Numbered from the stretch's first letter, positions 1 through 11,700 are shown. The stretch is 64,000 nt of DNA from Epinephelus fuscoguttatus (GCF_011397635.1 NC_064765.1:34623519-34687518), one strand, 5' to 3'. The notes: generated by a model not told the origin, from the sequence alone. Translations and numbers: made by a program.

Positions 1-654
1 TTTATACTGGACTAATGACACAAGGCTGTTTCATTCATGGAGCTCATTTCCTTGGCACACACGTTATTGTTCCCACAGTGTTCATTCAGCAGCAGCAGAC
101 AGAGACAAGAACAGCAGCGATGCTTGCTGTTAAAACACACGTGGCAGCTGTGTGGACAGAATTAACAGTGTACAGGATGGAGTATAAAGATAAATAAAGG
201 TTGTTTAGTTTTAGAAAAAACACACAGCACACAAACATGTAGCCAGATGTGGCTTCAAATTAGGGTGGAATTAAAATTGTGTTGACTTTTAGTGACAAAT
301 GCTGCACTTTACTTTAATACAGCATGTGCAAGCCCTGTGGCCATTTTGACTCGTAATAGTAGTATCCCTTTGTCACAGGAAAAGCTGTAACTGTGGTCTT
401 AATTCTTTATATACAGTCTATGGATTAAAGAAAGGCAAGTACTCCATGCAAAGTAGCACCTTTAGTTTCCTGTAAGGAAATCCTTTCTTGCTGAGATATA
501 GATGAGCAGATTGATAACACTCTCATTTATGTATGTAGCTGGACATGGCTGCTGGTTAGCCTGTATTAGCATGAAGTCTTCATTAAAGGTGGACACAGCT
601 AGCTTCAAACTGAAGTGCAGAATGTAAATTAGCTGTTTGCAGTTTATGTGTCTG
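1..654. other. Intergenic, nothing assigned
   Basis: AT-rich sequence with no convincing coding exon. The short open frames here are scattered and have no recognisable motif. A short run near 404-423, ending in ttatatacagtctatgg, recurs near 11433 and 22636, so the segment contains at least one dispersed-repeat end. Confidence 0.4.
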
Positions 655-1075
655 ATTACTTCTTGGTTGGGAGTAGTTGCAAGGTAATCAGCGGACACTC
701 CAGGAAGTTAGTGGTCCGGGCCAGAAATTTTCTGGGAAATAGAGTGGTGCAGGAAATGAGTCCTAAAAACCAGGAAATGAATTTGAAGTTTAGAACTTAA
801 AATTCACAGTCAGTGTTTTTTTTAATGGGATTTAGATGCCTGAAATAAGGTCTGTGGTTAACACAAGCTGAAGGAACTTTCATGTTTTGTTCAACAACAT
901 AAAATACTTCAGTAAATACCCCACTCCTCAATTTTGAAGCTTTAAGTTGTCTTAAAAAAAGGCAGTCGCTATCGAGTGGCTAAATGAGACTACAGAACGT
1001 CATCATGCAGAACATAGCTTTACAGCCTTGTTGTGGTGGCAACATTAGGTCATGCAACTGTGCGTAGTTTGTTTA
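655..1075 (-). repeat. Dispersed repeat, inverted relative to copies at 13.0 and 15.7 kb
   Basis: Read on the - strand, this stretch matches 15690-15915 and 13005-13200 of the same window. The clearest shared block includes ggcctgaaataagg-type sequence near 840-865, matched in reverse at 13030-13065 and 15880-15905. The longer arm around 880-1060 pairs with 15690-15870. It is a diverged, unclassified interspersed repeat. No ends or target duplications could be fixed. Confidence 0.5.
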
Positions 1076-1755
1076 TAGCCTAACGTTAGCTTTTTACCTC
1101 TGGTGATTGTGAAGATTATCTTGCTGAACAAAGCATGTTCTGCATCCCATTGGCTTTGAGCGAACCAAGGCGATGCTAACTTCAGCATCTGCCCATACCT
1201 GGAGCACTCTATTATGGTTGTGGCGAGAGAGTAACCCCAGATTAGTGAAATTCTCGCAAGCCGCCTCAAGATCTTGATCAAGTTCTTGTCTCACTGTTTT
1301 ATGATGTGGTTATTGACATAGTAGCAGTCCGTTAAGGTTTAGGTACAAAAAGCACTTGGTTAGGGTTAGGGAAAGATCATCATTTGGGCGATCACTTGAA
1401 ACATGGAACATGACATCTCATGGGAGTTTTCACAAATCTGGGATTACCATCTGACCACAACAGGATAATACCTTGTTTTCATATTTCAAGATCGAAATTA
1501 CAGCTTTTGAGGTGCTGGTAGGCAGCTTTGGATGGAGCCAGGCTGTTTTCCTCGTTTTCCAGTCTTTGTGCTAAGATAAGCTAACCAGTTGCTGGCTGTA
1601 ACTAAGAGTAAGCACATTTCCCAGAATGTTGAACTAAAGGTTACCTGTCCTCCTGTGCATGGGCAGATGATGAGACAATGAGCCCCTGGGCATAGATACG
1701 CAATGGCCCCCACCACCTCTCCTACATAGGAGCCACATAGACATTGCTGTAGTCA
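1076..1755. other. Intergenic, nothing assigned
   Basis: No exon-like signal or recognised repeat. A short run of TTAGGG-like units near 1361-1372 is too short to be a telomeric array. Confidence 0.35.
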
Positions 1756-2010
1756 TTATTTTGTGTCTCCTTGTAGTTTTTGTTTTGAGTTTGTATGTAG
1801 TGGTTGTTTTATGTCTCTTTGTAGTTGTTTTGTGTGTCTTTGTGGAGTTGTTTGTGTCTTTTGTAGTTGATTGGCCTCTCTGATGTAATTTTGTGTGTTA
1901 GTGAGGTAATTTTGTGTCTTTTTTTGGTTGTTTTCTGTCTCTGTAAACATTTTGTGTCTCTTTGTGGTTGTTTTGCCTGTTTTGGTAGTTACTTTTTTTA
2001 ATCTTTTTGC
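1756..2010. repeat. Degenerate T/G-rich minisatellite, unit about 22-24 bp
   Basis: The unit tttgtgtctctttgtagttg recurs with substitutions about ten times. Read on the - strand it makes artificial Gln/Thr/Lys-rich open frames (QTTPQRHTKQLQRD style), which are a by-product of the repeat and not genes. Confidence 0.75.
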
Positions 2011-2750
2011 AATTACTTTGCATATTTTGTAGTGTGGTCATTTTGATTCTCTTCCTGGTTGGTAGGTTTTTACAGTATTTGACAGACTTCAAAGATTCTG
2101 GTTGTACACGCTGTATATCTGAAGACAGAAGCACTATCTTGTCCACATTTTTATATATAAAAAATCTTTAAAATCATCTTTAAAATTATCTTTAAAAAAG
2201 ATAACAATACACGTTGATTTATCCAGCAAAGACTGCAGCCAACTTACAAAGACATTTATTTTCCATCCTCTCTGGCCTGTGTTCATCTTGTTATATACTG
2301 AAGCACGGACTCTCTGTAGTGAGAGGCCTTATGATAATAACCCTGAATAACAATTTATGAAGGATTAAAAAAGTTGGGAGGCTTTCAACTGAATTTGCTG
2401 GTTGCAACAGTAAAATGAAAAAAAAAAAAAAAACCACAGACACTAGATAGACTTCTTTTCGAAATGTCACCTTCCTCTCGTGGCTGATCTGATCAGATCG
2501 GATTGTATGAATGATTTCATGCGAGCCCAGGCAAGCTCTGTGCCTGACACACCTTGTTGTCTTAATGTAGCCTTCTCTGTTGGATTGGGCAAGATGTGGC
2601 TAATCCTTAACAAAGCAAGCCTAGCTTTGACCTCATTATTGTAGAAACAAAGCCAGTTAGCGACATTCTCTAAAATAATAAGTAATTCAGCTATGATCTC
2701 TTCTTCTTGTGGAAACATAACCCACGTTTCTGTCTTCCTCTCTTTTACAG
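2011..2750 (+). other. Upstream or intronic DNA of the connexin gene
   Basis: Non-coding stretch ending in a good splice acceptor, cctctcttttacag, whose AG lies at 2749-2750. The 42 bases 2751-2792 before the connexin ATG are therefore probably 5' UTR at the start of an internal exon, so a non-coding first exon should lie upstream. I could not locate it. Confidence 0.45.
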
Positions 2751-2792
2751 GGTGCACTCGTGTCTATTGCCCAGGCCAGTGCAGCAGCAGTG

Positions 2793-2963
2793 ATGAACTG
2801 GTCGGGACTGGAGAGTCTGTTGAGTGGAGTCAATAAATACTCCACTGCGTTCGGGAGGATTTGGCTGTCCATGGTCTTTGTGTTCCGTGTCCTGGTGTTT
2901 GTGGTGGCAGCGCAGAGGGTTTGGGGTGATGAAAGCAAAGACTTTGTTTGTAATACTCGACAG
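2793..2963 (+). CDS. Connexin coding exon A (residues 1-57)
   Basis: Encodes the N-terminal helix, M1 and the first cysteine of extracellular loop 1. It ends in CAG|GTAAGA at 2963/2964, phase 0, within loop 1 between Gln57 and Pro58. An acceptor at 2750 lies upstream of the ATG. Confidence 0.9.
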
Positions 2964-5246
2964 GTAAGATCAACACAGGGACACTGTTTTTTTCTGTACT
3001 ACATGTTACACAGTTTACTAGAGAAATCAGTTTTCCAGGAGGTGGCAGCACACGAATATCATGCCAGGTTTAATGATGAAATCCAGTCCTCTAAATAAGC
3101 TCTGTGCTACACTTCAAAGCACAAATATAGCAATAAATGACTATTTGCTATGTAAAGATATAGTGGGGTAATGGTGTTTTTAGCAGGGAATGAAGTCAAA
3201 CTCACCCTGTCTGTGTTGTAATCCAAGCTTTTATCCAAGTTCTTAGTTGTGGCAGACGGTCCAGCTGCATCTACGTGTTTATATATGTCCCACTGGCTAG
3301 CTAATCGCCGCTGCTTTGCACTGCACTTATATGGCAGTTACAATGTTAGCTCTGTCAGCACTGTTACCATTGTTAGCACTGTGCGCTGTTAGCACTCTTT
3401 CCATGGATTGGATCTGACACCTTCAAATCACCTGTGGGCTTTTGCTGCCTGCTTTTCATTTACCTCGAAAATTCAAGGTCGAAGCAGGGAATGACATCAC
3501 ACCCAAGTTGACCGTATCATGTAGCAGATATGTTGAAACTCTATGTTTCTTTACAATGCTGTTGTTAAAGGCAAATTTATACTTGAGAGCCTACAGTGTA
3601 GCCTATGCATGTGGCCAAAACACCAGTCAGGTTAGTGGGTAGTGGGGTTTCTGTGAAGTGCTGTAAAGTTGATTCAAAAATTGGCACTATCCTGGCAGGA
3701 AATGCAGCAGTGTCTCCATAAAAATAACTATAACAGGATCAAACACAAGAATGTCTCGGTAAAAAACAATTACTTTTTGTGCCACTATCCCTAGTCCAGT
3801 GGATAAACAGCAGTGGGTCACTATGAAACACCCACATTAAGTGGCTAAAAAGCTACTGGAAACACAGCAATGCCATTCTAAAACACAACTGGTTTTGTTA
3901 TTTGTTGGTCGCTACACTTTAGAAATGTTGATATGATGCATATGAAGCCTACGATGCAAACACTTTTTTCCTGAAGATAACCAGGAGGTGATCATCATTA
4001 TTAAACAGCCTTTTTATTACTATAGCTCTCTTTTACACAGTGGCTTGTAAAGCTAATAGAAATGAACTGCAGCATGCTGACTACATAATTGTCTGTAAGT
4101 CAAAGAAAAGTACTGCTGTAGGCTGTACTGCTTTTCTGTCAAGATTTACGTCTGTTTCACAGATCCAATTAAAGGGCTGCAGATTTAGATACATGGTAGT
4201 TTCCTACCTGTATAGAAGCATTATAACCTCCATCACATCCCCCAGGTGATCTTTAATTCTGGCAGCAGTGGTGTTGTGTTTTGTATTTATCATTTCATGA
4301 CAGCTGCATTAGCTATGGTAAGAAATGAAAGAATTGCCTCTTTAAACCTCTGAGGTGCCTTGTTTTTACCTCTGGCACAAACACAACCTGTTCTATCTCT
4401 CATTTTACCCATCTGAGACACTAAAGAAAAGGCTATTGCAGTTACATTTTTTTTTAAGTTCTTTTACTTTGTTTCCAGCCTGGCTGCACCAACATCTGCT
4501 ATGACCACATCTTCCCCATCTCCCACATCCGTCTGTGGGCGCTGCAGCTGATTTTTGTCACCTGCCCGTCTCTGATGGTGATGGCTCATGTCAAGTACCG
4601 TGAAGGAAAGGACAGGAAATATGTGGAGCTGCACCACGGCTCTCACCTGTACGCCAACCCTGGAAAGAAGAGAGGGGGCCTGTGGTGGACCTACCTGCTG
4701 AGTTTGGTCTTCAAAGCTGGATTCGACACATCATTTCTTTACATCCTGTATCGGATATACCACGGATATGACCTGCCGAGGTAACGCTCATACCATTACT
4801 TTCATCATCGCAGAAAAACATGAAAATTGAAGAGAATGGCCAAACTGAATATGCACTGAAATTACATTTTTTTCCTGCCTTCCTGCCTACTCTTTTCTTT
4901 TAGGTTATCCAAGTGTTCACTGGAACCCTGCCCCAACACCGTGGACTGCTTCATCAGTCGTCCAACAGAGAAAAAGATCTTCATGTTGTTCATGGTCATA
5001 TCCAGCGCGCTGTGCATCTTCATGTGTATCTGCGAGATGTTTTATCTCATCGGTAAGCGCATTGCCAAGTTGTTGAGGGTCCGCCAAGACAACGAGAGGC
5101 TCCTATTTGCCGAGCAGCATGAGCTCACCAACATGGCCCCGCCCAGATCCCAGTATCGTAAGACTGATCCAACACTGTCAGACAGCCAGCTGAGTTTGAA
5201 CAAGAGGGAGAAGATCAGAGAAGGTGGCATAACTACGACCTTGTAG
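2793..5246 (+). CDS. Beta-type connexin (GJB3-like), coding region split into three exons
   Basis: Gap-junction channel subunit: six oligomerise into a connexon that docks with one on a neighbouring cell to pass ions and small solutes. Exons 2793-2963, 4479-4780 and 4904-5246 join in frame to 271 aa. Seen: N-terminal helix; M1 about residues 21-40; first loop with C53, C60 and C64 (C-x6-C-x3-C); M2 about 76-95 with the conserved Pro87; [11 protein letters not shown] entering M3 (about 125-147); second loop with C162, C167 and C173 (C-x4-C-x5-C); PTEKKIF before M4 (about 183-206); then a polar tail of about 65 residues. All signature cysteines are present, so it should be functional. The motifs [16 protein letters not shown] and TCPSL are closest to GJB-type connexins, but the exact paralogue is not decided. 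The start is the ATG before NWSGLESLL; the upstream frame lacks an ATG. Confidence 0.93.
2964..4478 (+). other. Connexin intron 1
   Basis: GT at 2964 and AG at 4477-4478 (tactttgtttccag). It is 1515 bases long. The stretch 3290-3400 contains a repeat-like block (gctttgcactgcactta) that recurs near 10118-10134. No other exon is seen inside. Confidence 0.85.
4479..4780 (+). CDS. Connexin coding exon B (residues 58 to 158, last codon split)
   Basis: Encodes PGCTNIC of loop 1, M2, the cytoplasmic loop and M3 up to YHGYDLPR. The donor AG|GTAACG leaves two bases over, completed by the first base of the next exon. Confidence 0.92.
4904..5246 (+). CDS. Connexin coding exon C (residues 158 to 271)
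   Basis: The acceptor tcttttcttttag ends at 4903. This exon encodes the second extracellular loop cysteines, M4 and the cytoplasmic tail, and stops with TAG at 5244-5246. The preceding intron (4781-4903) is only 123 bases. Confidence 0.92.
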
Positions 5247-6078
5247 GACTCAGGGGTCACCAAACTGGGCATTTGTTTCTTACGGGTGGCCACACAACAG
5301 GACCAAAAGTTACCTGATAAAGTTATGAGACCAAAAGACTGATAAAAGGGTTCATCCTGTGTATCGTGATCCTGTGACCCAGCTCACCATGAAACATTTA
5401 TGACTCTCCGTTGGAAGGCTCTCTAACTCCGGCTGGTTGTATGTTACAGAACACTGTTAAAGAAAAGGACTTCTAGTGTTACTATGGATATGACATTTCT
5501 ATCTTTGTGCCAACTTATGGCTGACTATACAAGGACAAATATCCAGGAGCTGGCTTTCATATGTCATGATACTGTGATGGTGTGTTTCAGGGCATTGTTG
5601 GTTATGAATCAACATCAATATGTTGTATGTCTTGTTACACATCACACCTTGGTGTAAGTAAATTTCAGCACTTGTCTTGGTATGTTCAACACTGTTAATA
5701 GCTTTATCAATTGCGTGAATAAGAGGACGCTTCTGGTTCTCTGTGCGTTCATATTTTTTTCTACTAAAGGCACCAAAATGTCACTGGGAATTTGATGAGC
5801 TGACGCCTGACATAAGTGTTGTTATCCAACAAGATTTAAGGTCTCATGTCCATCAAAGCGTTTTTTTGTCCCAGCCGAAGATGCCAGGCACTCCTCAAGA
5901 AAGTGCTTGTGCAGCGTATGTTCAGCTGAGACGCTTGGTTATGTCTAGTTGCTATAATACGGAATATCCACAGAAGTAAAAACTTCAGTGCGAGGTGGAA
6001 CACCTATTCTGGGTAAAGAGGAGGCTAAAGCACATGGGGAGAGGACAGACCCACCAGTTTATGTTTGTTCATGAGAGG

Positions 6079-6117
<39 letters not shown>

Positions 6118-6795
6118 TATTAACATATTTTTCCTCCATTGTTGTTGTTGATCAGCGCTTGTTCATGTAAGATGTCATGGTTGATCTTGGTGGTATTCGT
6201 CCCTCCTCTCCACTGTGATCGGACGGCTGAGTGAAAAGTGACAGTAATGGGTGCAGCATTTGACCCAAAGTTAAACATTGTTCGACTCACCAAAAGTGCC
6301 GACTAGATTCTCTTTGCCTTGTCACGCTGCTGGCGTCTCTGACATAGCCTAATTACATGGCGCTGCCATTACGAATAATTGGACAAATACGCTGGCCGCA
6401 GGAAAATCGTTTTGGGGGACACAGCCCCTAACTTTTTGTCCCTAAAGTCCTGAAAGATAGAATTTTTTTATGTTGTGCAAATAGTTTAAAAAAAAAAAGA
6501 TCACTTTTGGCACTTTCAAGGCTCGGTATGAAATGGTCTAAGTCTTTTTATGGATATTTGCTAGGAGGATATTTCTAACCGGCTGGACACGAGCTGAGCT
6601 GGCAGAGTGATGTTACAGGACAAGGTAATTTGTACTTTCATCATTGGTTAAATCCTCAGAGACAGGATCAGCAGACCACTTCTGCTCTGATCGAGTCAAC
6701 TGGAATGTCATAATGTGGTCCAATAGTTTCTTTTTAAGACTTGCTTTTACTGACCCATACAATGCTATAGCTTATTTAATTGTCTGTAAAATAAA
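5247..6795 (+). other. Probable 3' UTR of the connexin gene, AATAAA near 6790
   Basis: No splice-linked coding sequence follows the stop. The first canonical AATAAA I see on the + strand is at 6790-6795, giving a 3' UTR of about 1.55 kb. It contains an (AT)n tract at 6081-6113. The open frame around 5743-5979 has no recognisable motif. The true polyadenylation site is inferred. Confidence 0.45.
6081..6113. repeat. (AT)n microsatellite
   Basis: Pure dinucleotide run of about 16 units inside the putative connexin 3' UTR. Confidence 0.95.
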
Positions 6796-7094
6796 ATGCT
6801 GAGCTATGTGTCTAGACAATGTTTCTTTGCAGAAAGGTCTATTGTATTATGTTTCCCCACAGATATGCAGGGTATGTGTACAGTACGATGCAGCTCCTAA
6901 TATCAAGGAGAAGATCACTAGAGAAACGGAAGACTTCAAAAAAAATCTAATTTAGCAGGAGTTGTCAATAAACAAATTTAGGTTATATTTAATATTGTAT
7001 GCAGGTTTTGACTCTATCATTTTAATACCCAAGGACCTCGCCTTACATTGAAATACCTGACAGTGTAGGTATTGCAATGTAAGGTGATTGAATT

Positions 7095-7680
7095 CAAGTG
7101 TAAGAGCAGCACTGTCCAGTGGAGTACTGTCCCTCTTCTTAATGCTGCCACCCCAGCACACCACAGCACAGAAGAGAACGCTGGCAACACTTGACTTTCC
7201 TGCAGATGTTGAAAGACCCCAGCCTCCTCAGGAGTGTCAGTGTTTGCTGACCAGTCCAGTTTGTTATCCAGCTGCAGCCCCAGGTATATGTTGGTCTTGA
7301 CCACATCCACATCGACCATTGACCCCCTCGATGGAGACCAGTTGCAGATGCGGTCTGGTCCTCCGAAAGTCCACCTCCATCTATGAGGTGTTCAGCTGTA
7401 GATGGTTTGACCGCCACCATTTTCACAAAGTCCTTCACCAGACTCCTGTACACGCCCTCTTGTCCACTTTTAATACACCCTACAATTGCAGTGCCATCTG
7501 AGGACTTATGCATGTGGCATGACTCAGAGTTGTACTTGAAATCAGAAATGTACATGGAGAACAAGACAAGGGAGAGCACAGTCGTCTGCGGTGTGCCAGT
7601 GTTGCTGATTGCAGTCTCAGAGCAGCAGTCGCTCACCCTGACATACTGTGGTCTTCCTGTGAGGTAGTCTGTGATCTAGG
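7095..7680 (-). pseudogene. Decayed LINE reverse transcriptase fragment (LINE-2/jockey-like)
   Basis: Read on the - strand, frames between 7636 and 7095 give pieces typical of a non-LTR reverse transcriptase: NTGTPQTTVLSLVLFSMYIS (family form: TGAPQGTVLSP), KSSDGTAIVG (family form: FSDDTAIVG), VKTNIYLGLQLDNKLDW, RRLGSFNICRK and VCWGGSIKKRD. The pieces lie in different frames, so there are frameshifts. The catalytic Asp-Asp pair reads Asp-Gly, so the copy is inactive. It is 5'-truncated and also degraded past VCWGGSIKKRD. Confidence 0.85.
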
Positions 7681-8371
7681 TCAACAGGTGTGAGTCCACC
7701 CCCATTGCTGGCAGCTTGTCTCTCAGTAGGAAGGGTTACTAATAACATGAGCAATGACAGTGATTCAGCATGCATGACATCAAGACATGACACTGAAGCA
7801 GCTAAACAAAGTCAGCCATCATGAGGTTTGTAACCTACTTTTCCATTAAATTGGTTATTGTGCAAATGGATATTTTGATTTACTTTTTTATGTCCTGTTA
7901 CCACTGGATGGCAGCATTTACCAGGTTAAGTAAACCTAATTATATCTACAGTAGGCTATGTATTTATCTAGACATTTTGGGGATTCTGTCCAAGTATAAA
8001 TTGAACATTTTGCAAGGCACTTAGTATAAAAGAGGCAGCACAGTGAACACTTACTGATCAATCACCAAGGTAAGACTATAGGTTACACAACACTACCCGT
8101 GCAGCCAGTGCTGCCTCAACACACGTGGACGGCGCAGGTAGACCAACCATACAGACACGAAGCACACGAACCGTTGCTGCCTTCAAGGGCTTCCTAAAAA
8201 TCCCTAAATAGCGCTTTTCTGCCGTTTCCCAGTGTTTTCAACACAAACAGAAACTGGTTTCTTTACAAAACAAAACTCCTTTCTTAATTGTACTGTAACA
8301 CTACTTTTGTTAGATAGACTTACCATAATCTGTTTCATTAGCACTATTTTATTTGATACCACGAAAATGTT
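7681..8371. other. Intergenic; possible orphan TATA box near 8026
   Basis: Mostly featureless. A TATAAAAG at about 8026-8033 is followed 45 bases later by a good donor-like AAG|GTAAGAC, so a small first exon is imaginable, but no partner exon is seen. Confidence 0.25.
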
Positions 8372-8453
8372 CGACGAGGATGGGATTCGAACCCACGCGT
8401 GCAGAGCACAATGGATTAGCAGTCCATCGCCTTAACCACTCGGCCACCTCGTC
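8372..8453 (-). tRNA. tRNA-Ser (anticodon GCT)
   Basis: On the - strand the sequence starts GACGAGGTGGCCGAGTGG and ends GGTTCGAATCCC plus the acceptor 3' half CCTCGTC and discriminator G. The 7-bp acceptor stem is perfect (GACGAGG with CCTCGTC). The anticodon stem-loop is ATGGA-CTGCTAA-TCCAT, with anticodon GCT at 8420-8418. A long variable arm is present, as expected for class II serine tRNA. Total 82 nt without CCA and with no intron. A run of four T on the transcribed strand (8367-8364) can serve as the Pol III terminator. The internal A and B boxes look intact, so it is probably functional. Confidence 0.96.
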
Positions 8454-10080
8454 TGCGCATGCTCTGTCTAACCTATCTCAATATGAAGAGCAGCCACCTA
8501 GGTTGTGCAGTTGATTCTATGGCTGTGTGAAATCACTCACCTCTCATTATATAGTTCAAAATATAGGGAGAATGGAGTAGTGAATGAGTGAATAATGGTA
8601 GGACGTAGTTATTGAGAATTATTTCGGACACAGCTTATATCTATGGTTGTTATGTGGTGTACTATGTTTATAATGTATTTGCCAGAGCCCGTGGAACGTG
8701 ACGTAGGGACTTCTTTTTGACTAGCAAGCGAGAAGCTCAGCTGTTCTACAGTGTTTTTGGGGGAAATTGAATAATGTAAAAAATTTCTGAGTTGTGCAGA
8801 CTTAAAACGTTGTTGTCATCTAAATCTTCCTTGCTGACATTTTGTTTTAATATTCCACTTGCTAACAAATGTCAGAATATCTTAGCTGCTTAGACTGGAT
8901 CATATATATATATATAAAAATAAACTGTATGTGCCTCCTCCAAGTCCCCCAGCATCATGACAGCACAAAACTAAAGTGGTGGAACACTGACAGTTCTCTT
9001 TTTTAAAGCTTTCTCTTATAAGTGCTGATAGTAAATGGGCATAATTTTGGGAGACTATTATATTCTTTTTTCATTTCGGTCAAATTCCCTTCTCAGTGTT
9101 GATGTTGAATGTCAGATGTATGGTAGTTAAACCACTAGATGGCACAACAGTTTACTATGAGACAGACTGCACTCCACCTGGTTCACCCAGGGTGTTGCAT
9201 GTAGCAGGATTAGAGAGCCTGAAAGCTGTGAACATGATGAAGCAGCTCTAAACTGATGCCGACTGACTCCTAACCAATGCAGACAAAACTTGAATATCAA
9301 GTGCAGGAATATGTTTTGTGCTCTTCTGTATGAATAAGCCGAGGAGGCTCACTGTCCTTTATTTCAAGGTGAACCCAACACCTCGGCCGGCAGGAAGGGA
9401 AGACGTCATGAGGATGTGTCATATCAGTTGGCACTACTTGCTGGTTTATAGAGGTAAACATAGCTGAGTGTGAAAACTGAACACAGACCAGGAGGGATTT
9501 ATGTGACACAGTGAATGATGTGAGGTTCTGTCATTCTTATGGTCATTATGAATTAAAACAAGAATATGAGCAGTGAAGCAAGACATTTTGTTCATTGCTG
9601 TATTAAAGTAACTTGTTATTCAACATGTCAGATTTCATTCAAGTGGAAGAATCAGTGCACTTTGTATGAAAACAAATAGAAATAATGAATATAATTGAAG
9701 TGGAAAAATCTTAAGTTACTGCTGAAATGGTCATGGAGGTTGGCACACACCTTTTTGCCCCATTTGAGCTCAGTCCAGTCCCAGATAGAGCATCAAGCTA
9801 TGATGTACTGACAGCTTCCCTGTAGGCCCAGCGCTTCAAGCTTCATGTGATCAAAGAAATGACCCAGAATATGTTGACACACTGTGTTCTCTTCTCACTT
9901 CTGAGATTTGATTGCTTATTTTCTGCATGATCCCTTCCATAAATCTACCAATAAAGTGGGATATTCATAATGTGACAGTGATATACCAAATACATAAATT
10001 CCAAAAATGAGTGAGGGCGACCTGAGCAGGGACTGAGGTCACACTATCCAAGCTTCTCTGGGGTTTGTTGTTGTCTGTCT
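8454..10080. other. Intergenic, nothing assigned
   Basis: AT-rich sequence without an exon signal, conserved domain or clear repeat boundary. A short (AT)n tract is present near 8902-8916. Confidence 0.4.
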
Positions 10081-10084
10081 GCAT

Positions 10085-10680
10085 GCATGTTAGTGCTGGC
10101 TAGCTCATCACTGTCTCTTTGCACTGCACTCATACAGTGGTTACTGCTGATATCAGGACAGTGACACTGTGGAAGTGGAGTGCCCACTCTGCAGTTCCCC
10201 CCTTGTTAACACCTTTAGCTCCATCATCACTAGCCATGTTTCCATCAGCCTGTTTAGATGCGCATCTAGAAGTATCGCATCGGAAAATTATGATGGAAAC
10301 GCCAAAATTCCAATTAAAATCCCCTGATTTGCACAAACTAAAATACGTTCGCTTTAGCTGGGTTTTGGTTGATTAGAAAAAATGTTGATTCGCGAAACGG
10401 GGGATGGAAATGGTGGTAATGCATTTACAAGCTGGTTGCCAACCGCCAGAAAACGTAGAAGAAGAATGCAAGACTTGTTTTGTTTCCGGTTCTACGGAAA
10501 ACTCACCCGTGTTTGTAGTTTTCACCAAAGTCTGTACATTTAATGGAAACACACAGGATTCGTATTTCTTTTAATGCGCATTTCCCCATGATTCGAATCA
10601 CTCTTGGATGGAAACATAGCTACTGTTGTCGTTGTTTAGCGCTGTTTATGGAGTTATCACCGTTAGCTGCTGGTTGCCAC
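10085..10680. repeat. Unclassified repeat interrupted by a MITE
   Basis: The flanks (10085-10230 and 10623-10680) share blocks with 3290-3400, for example ctggctagct and gctttgcactgcact. The MITE at 10231-10622 interrupts this older repeat. Confidence 0.35.
10231..10622. mobile_element. MITE with about 16-bp inverted ends (TAGCCATGTTTCCATC)
   Basis: The left end TAGCCATGTTTCCATC (10231-10246) is matched inverted at the right end, gatggaaacatagcta (10607-10622), with one mismatch. The ends may include a TA target duplication, which would suggest a Tc1/mariner-like origin, but that assignment is weak. There is no transposase. Confidence 0.6.
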
Positions 10681-10853
10681 CGCAGCCACCTCTATGTTGA
10701 GAACCATGTTCATACAACTCAACTCCACACAGAAGGTGGAATATTCAATAAAGAATATTAGATAGTTATGGCATGGCATCAAACATTGATGCAACTTGAC
10801 TTTACTTCCTCAATGTGAGTTGGTGAAACTCAATCAGCAGCCTCCAGTACTGA

Positions 10854-11700
10854 AAAATGAAGCCAACGTGGTAATGCCAGAGACTGCAGTTACTTGAGGC
10901 TGGCTCCAAAAGTGAGTCAGTGCCCATAGAGCCCAGTGATAAAATCCCCAGCTTTACAGCAAAGATAAACATGCTTAAAGCCTAGTACAAAAAATAGTTT
11001 TGGTTTGTAGAGTTAATTTCAACATGCATGACAACTGTGCGCAGGGTGAATTTTTTATAATTCAGCCATTTAAATTAAGGCTTAAAATGGGAATCTACTT
11101 GCTTCTGGAGCCAGCCTCAAGTGGCCATTCAAGGAACTGCAGTTTTTGGCACCTCAGTATTAGCTTCATATTGCAGCCAGTAAGGTTGACGCTTGATGAT
11201 AAATGGACTTGAATAAATGCACTTTGAATAACATTCTCTCGAGACATTGCAAGACATCACCGCAGTATATGAGTCAGATCCACCCCTCGCTCCTACACAG
11301 CTCTACTCTCTTATCCAAATATGGTCACTTCTGGCTTCAAAAAGCAAAGATGGCAACGGCCAAAATGATGGACTCAAGTCTTTAAAAGGGAGTCCACAAA
11401 CCAATGAGTGATGGCTACATCCTTTATTGTTATACAGTCTATGTTGATTATGCATGACTTTAAGCCTTAATGACATTAACAGGTGAGTTATGTAAATATT
11501 CAGCTGCCACACAGTTGTCATGAATGTTAAAATTAGCGGAGAGACCAAAACCTTTTTAAGGGGCTGTAAACATGTTTATTTCTGCTGTAAAATTGCTGTA
11601 AAACTGGGGTCTGTGGGGACTGAATCACTTTTGGACCCAGCCTCAAGTGGCCATTAGAGGAACTGCAGTTTTTGGCAGTTCCACGTTGGCATTATTTTTT
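10854..11700. mobile_element. Repeat with inverted ends (about 840 bp) and an extra internal end copy
   Basis: The left part 10860-10925 (gccaacgtggtaatgcc ... ttgaggctggctccaaaag) is inverted relative to 11624-11700. A third copy of the end module (agcctcaagtggccattc) is at 11107-11150, in the same orientation as the right end. The internal stretch near 11336-11440 recurs in decayed form near 11895-11980. It looks like a non-autonomous DNA element. Superfamily unknown. Confidence 0.5.

Noticed and set aside
1361..1372. Telomere-like ttagggttaggg
   Set aside because: Only two units; too short to call an interstitial telomeric array.
1756..2146. Gln/Thr/Lys-rich - strand open frames
   Set aside because: They are produced by the T/G-rich minisatellite read backwards.
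5743..5979. 78-aa open frame downstream of the connexin
   Set aside because: No motif, no splice context, and within the likely 3' UTR.
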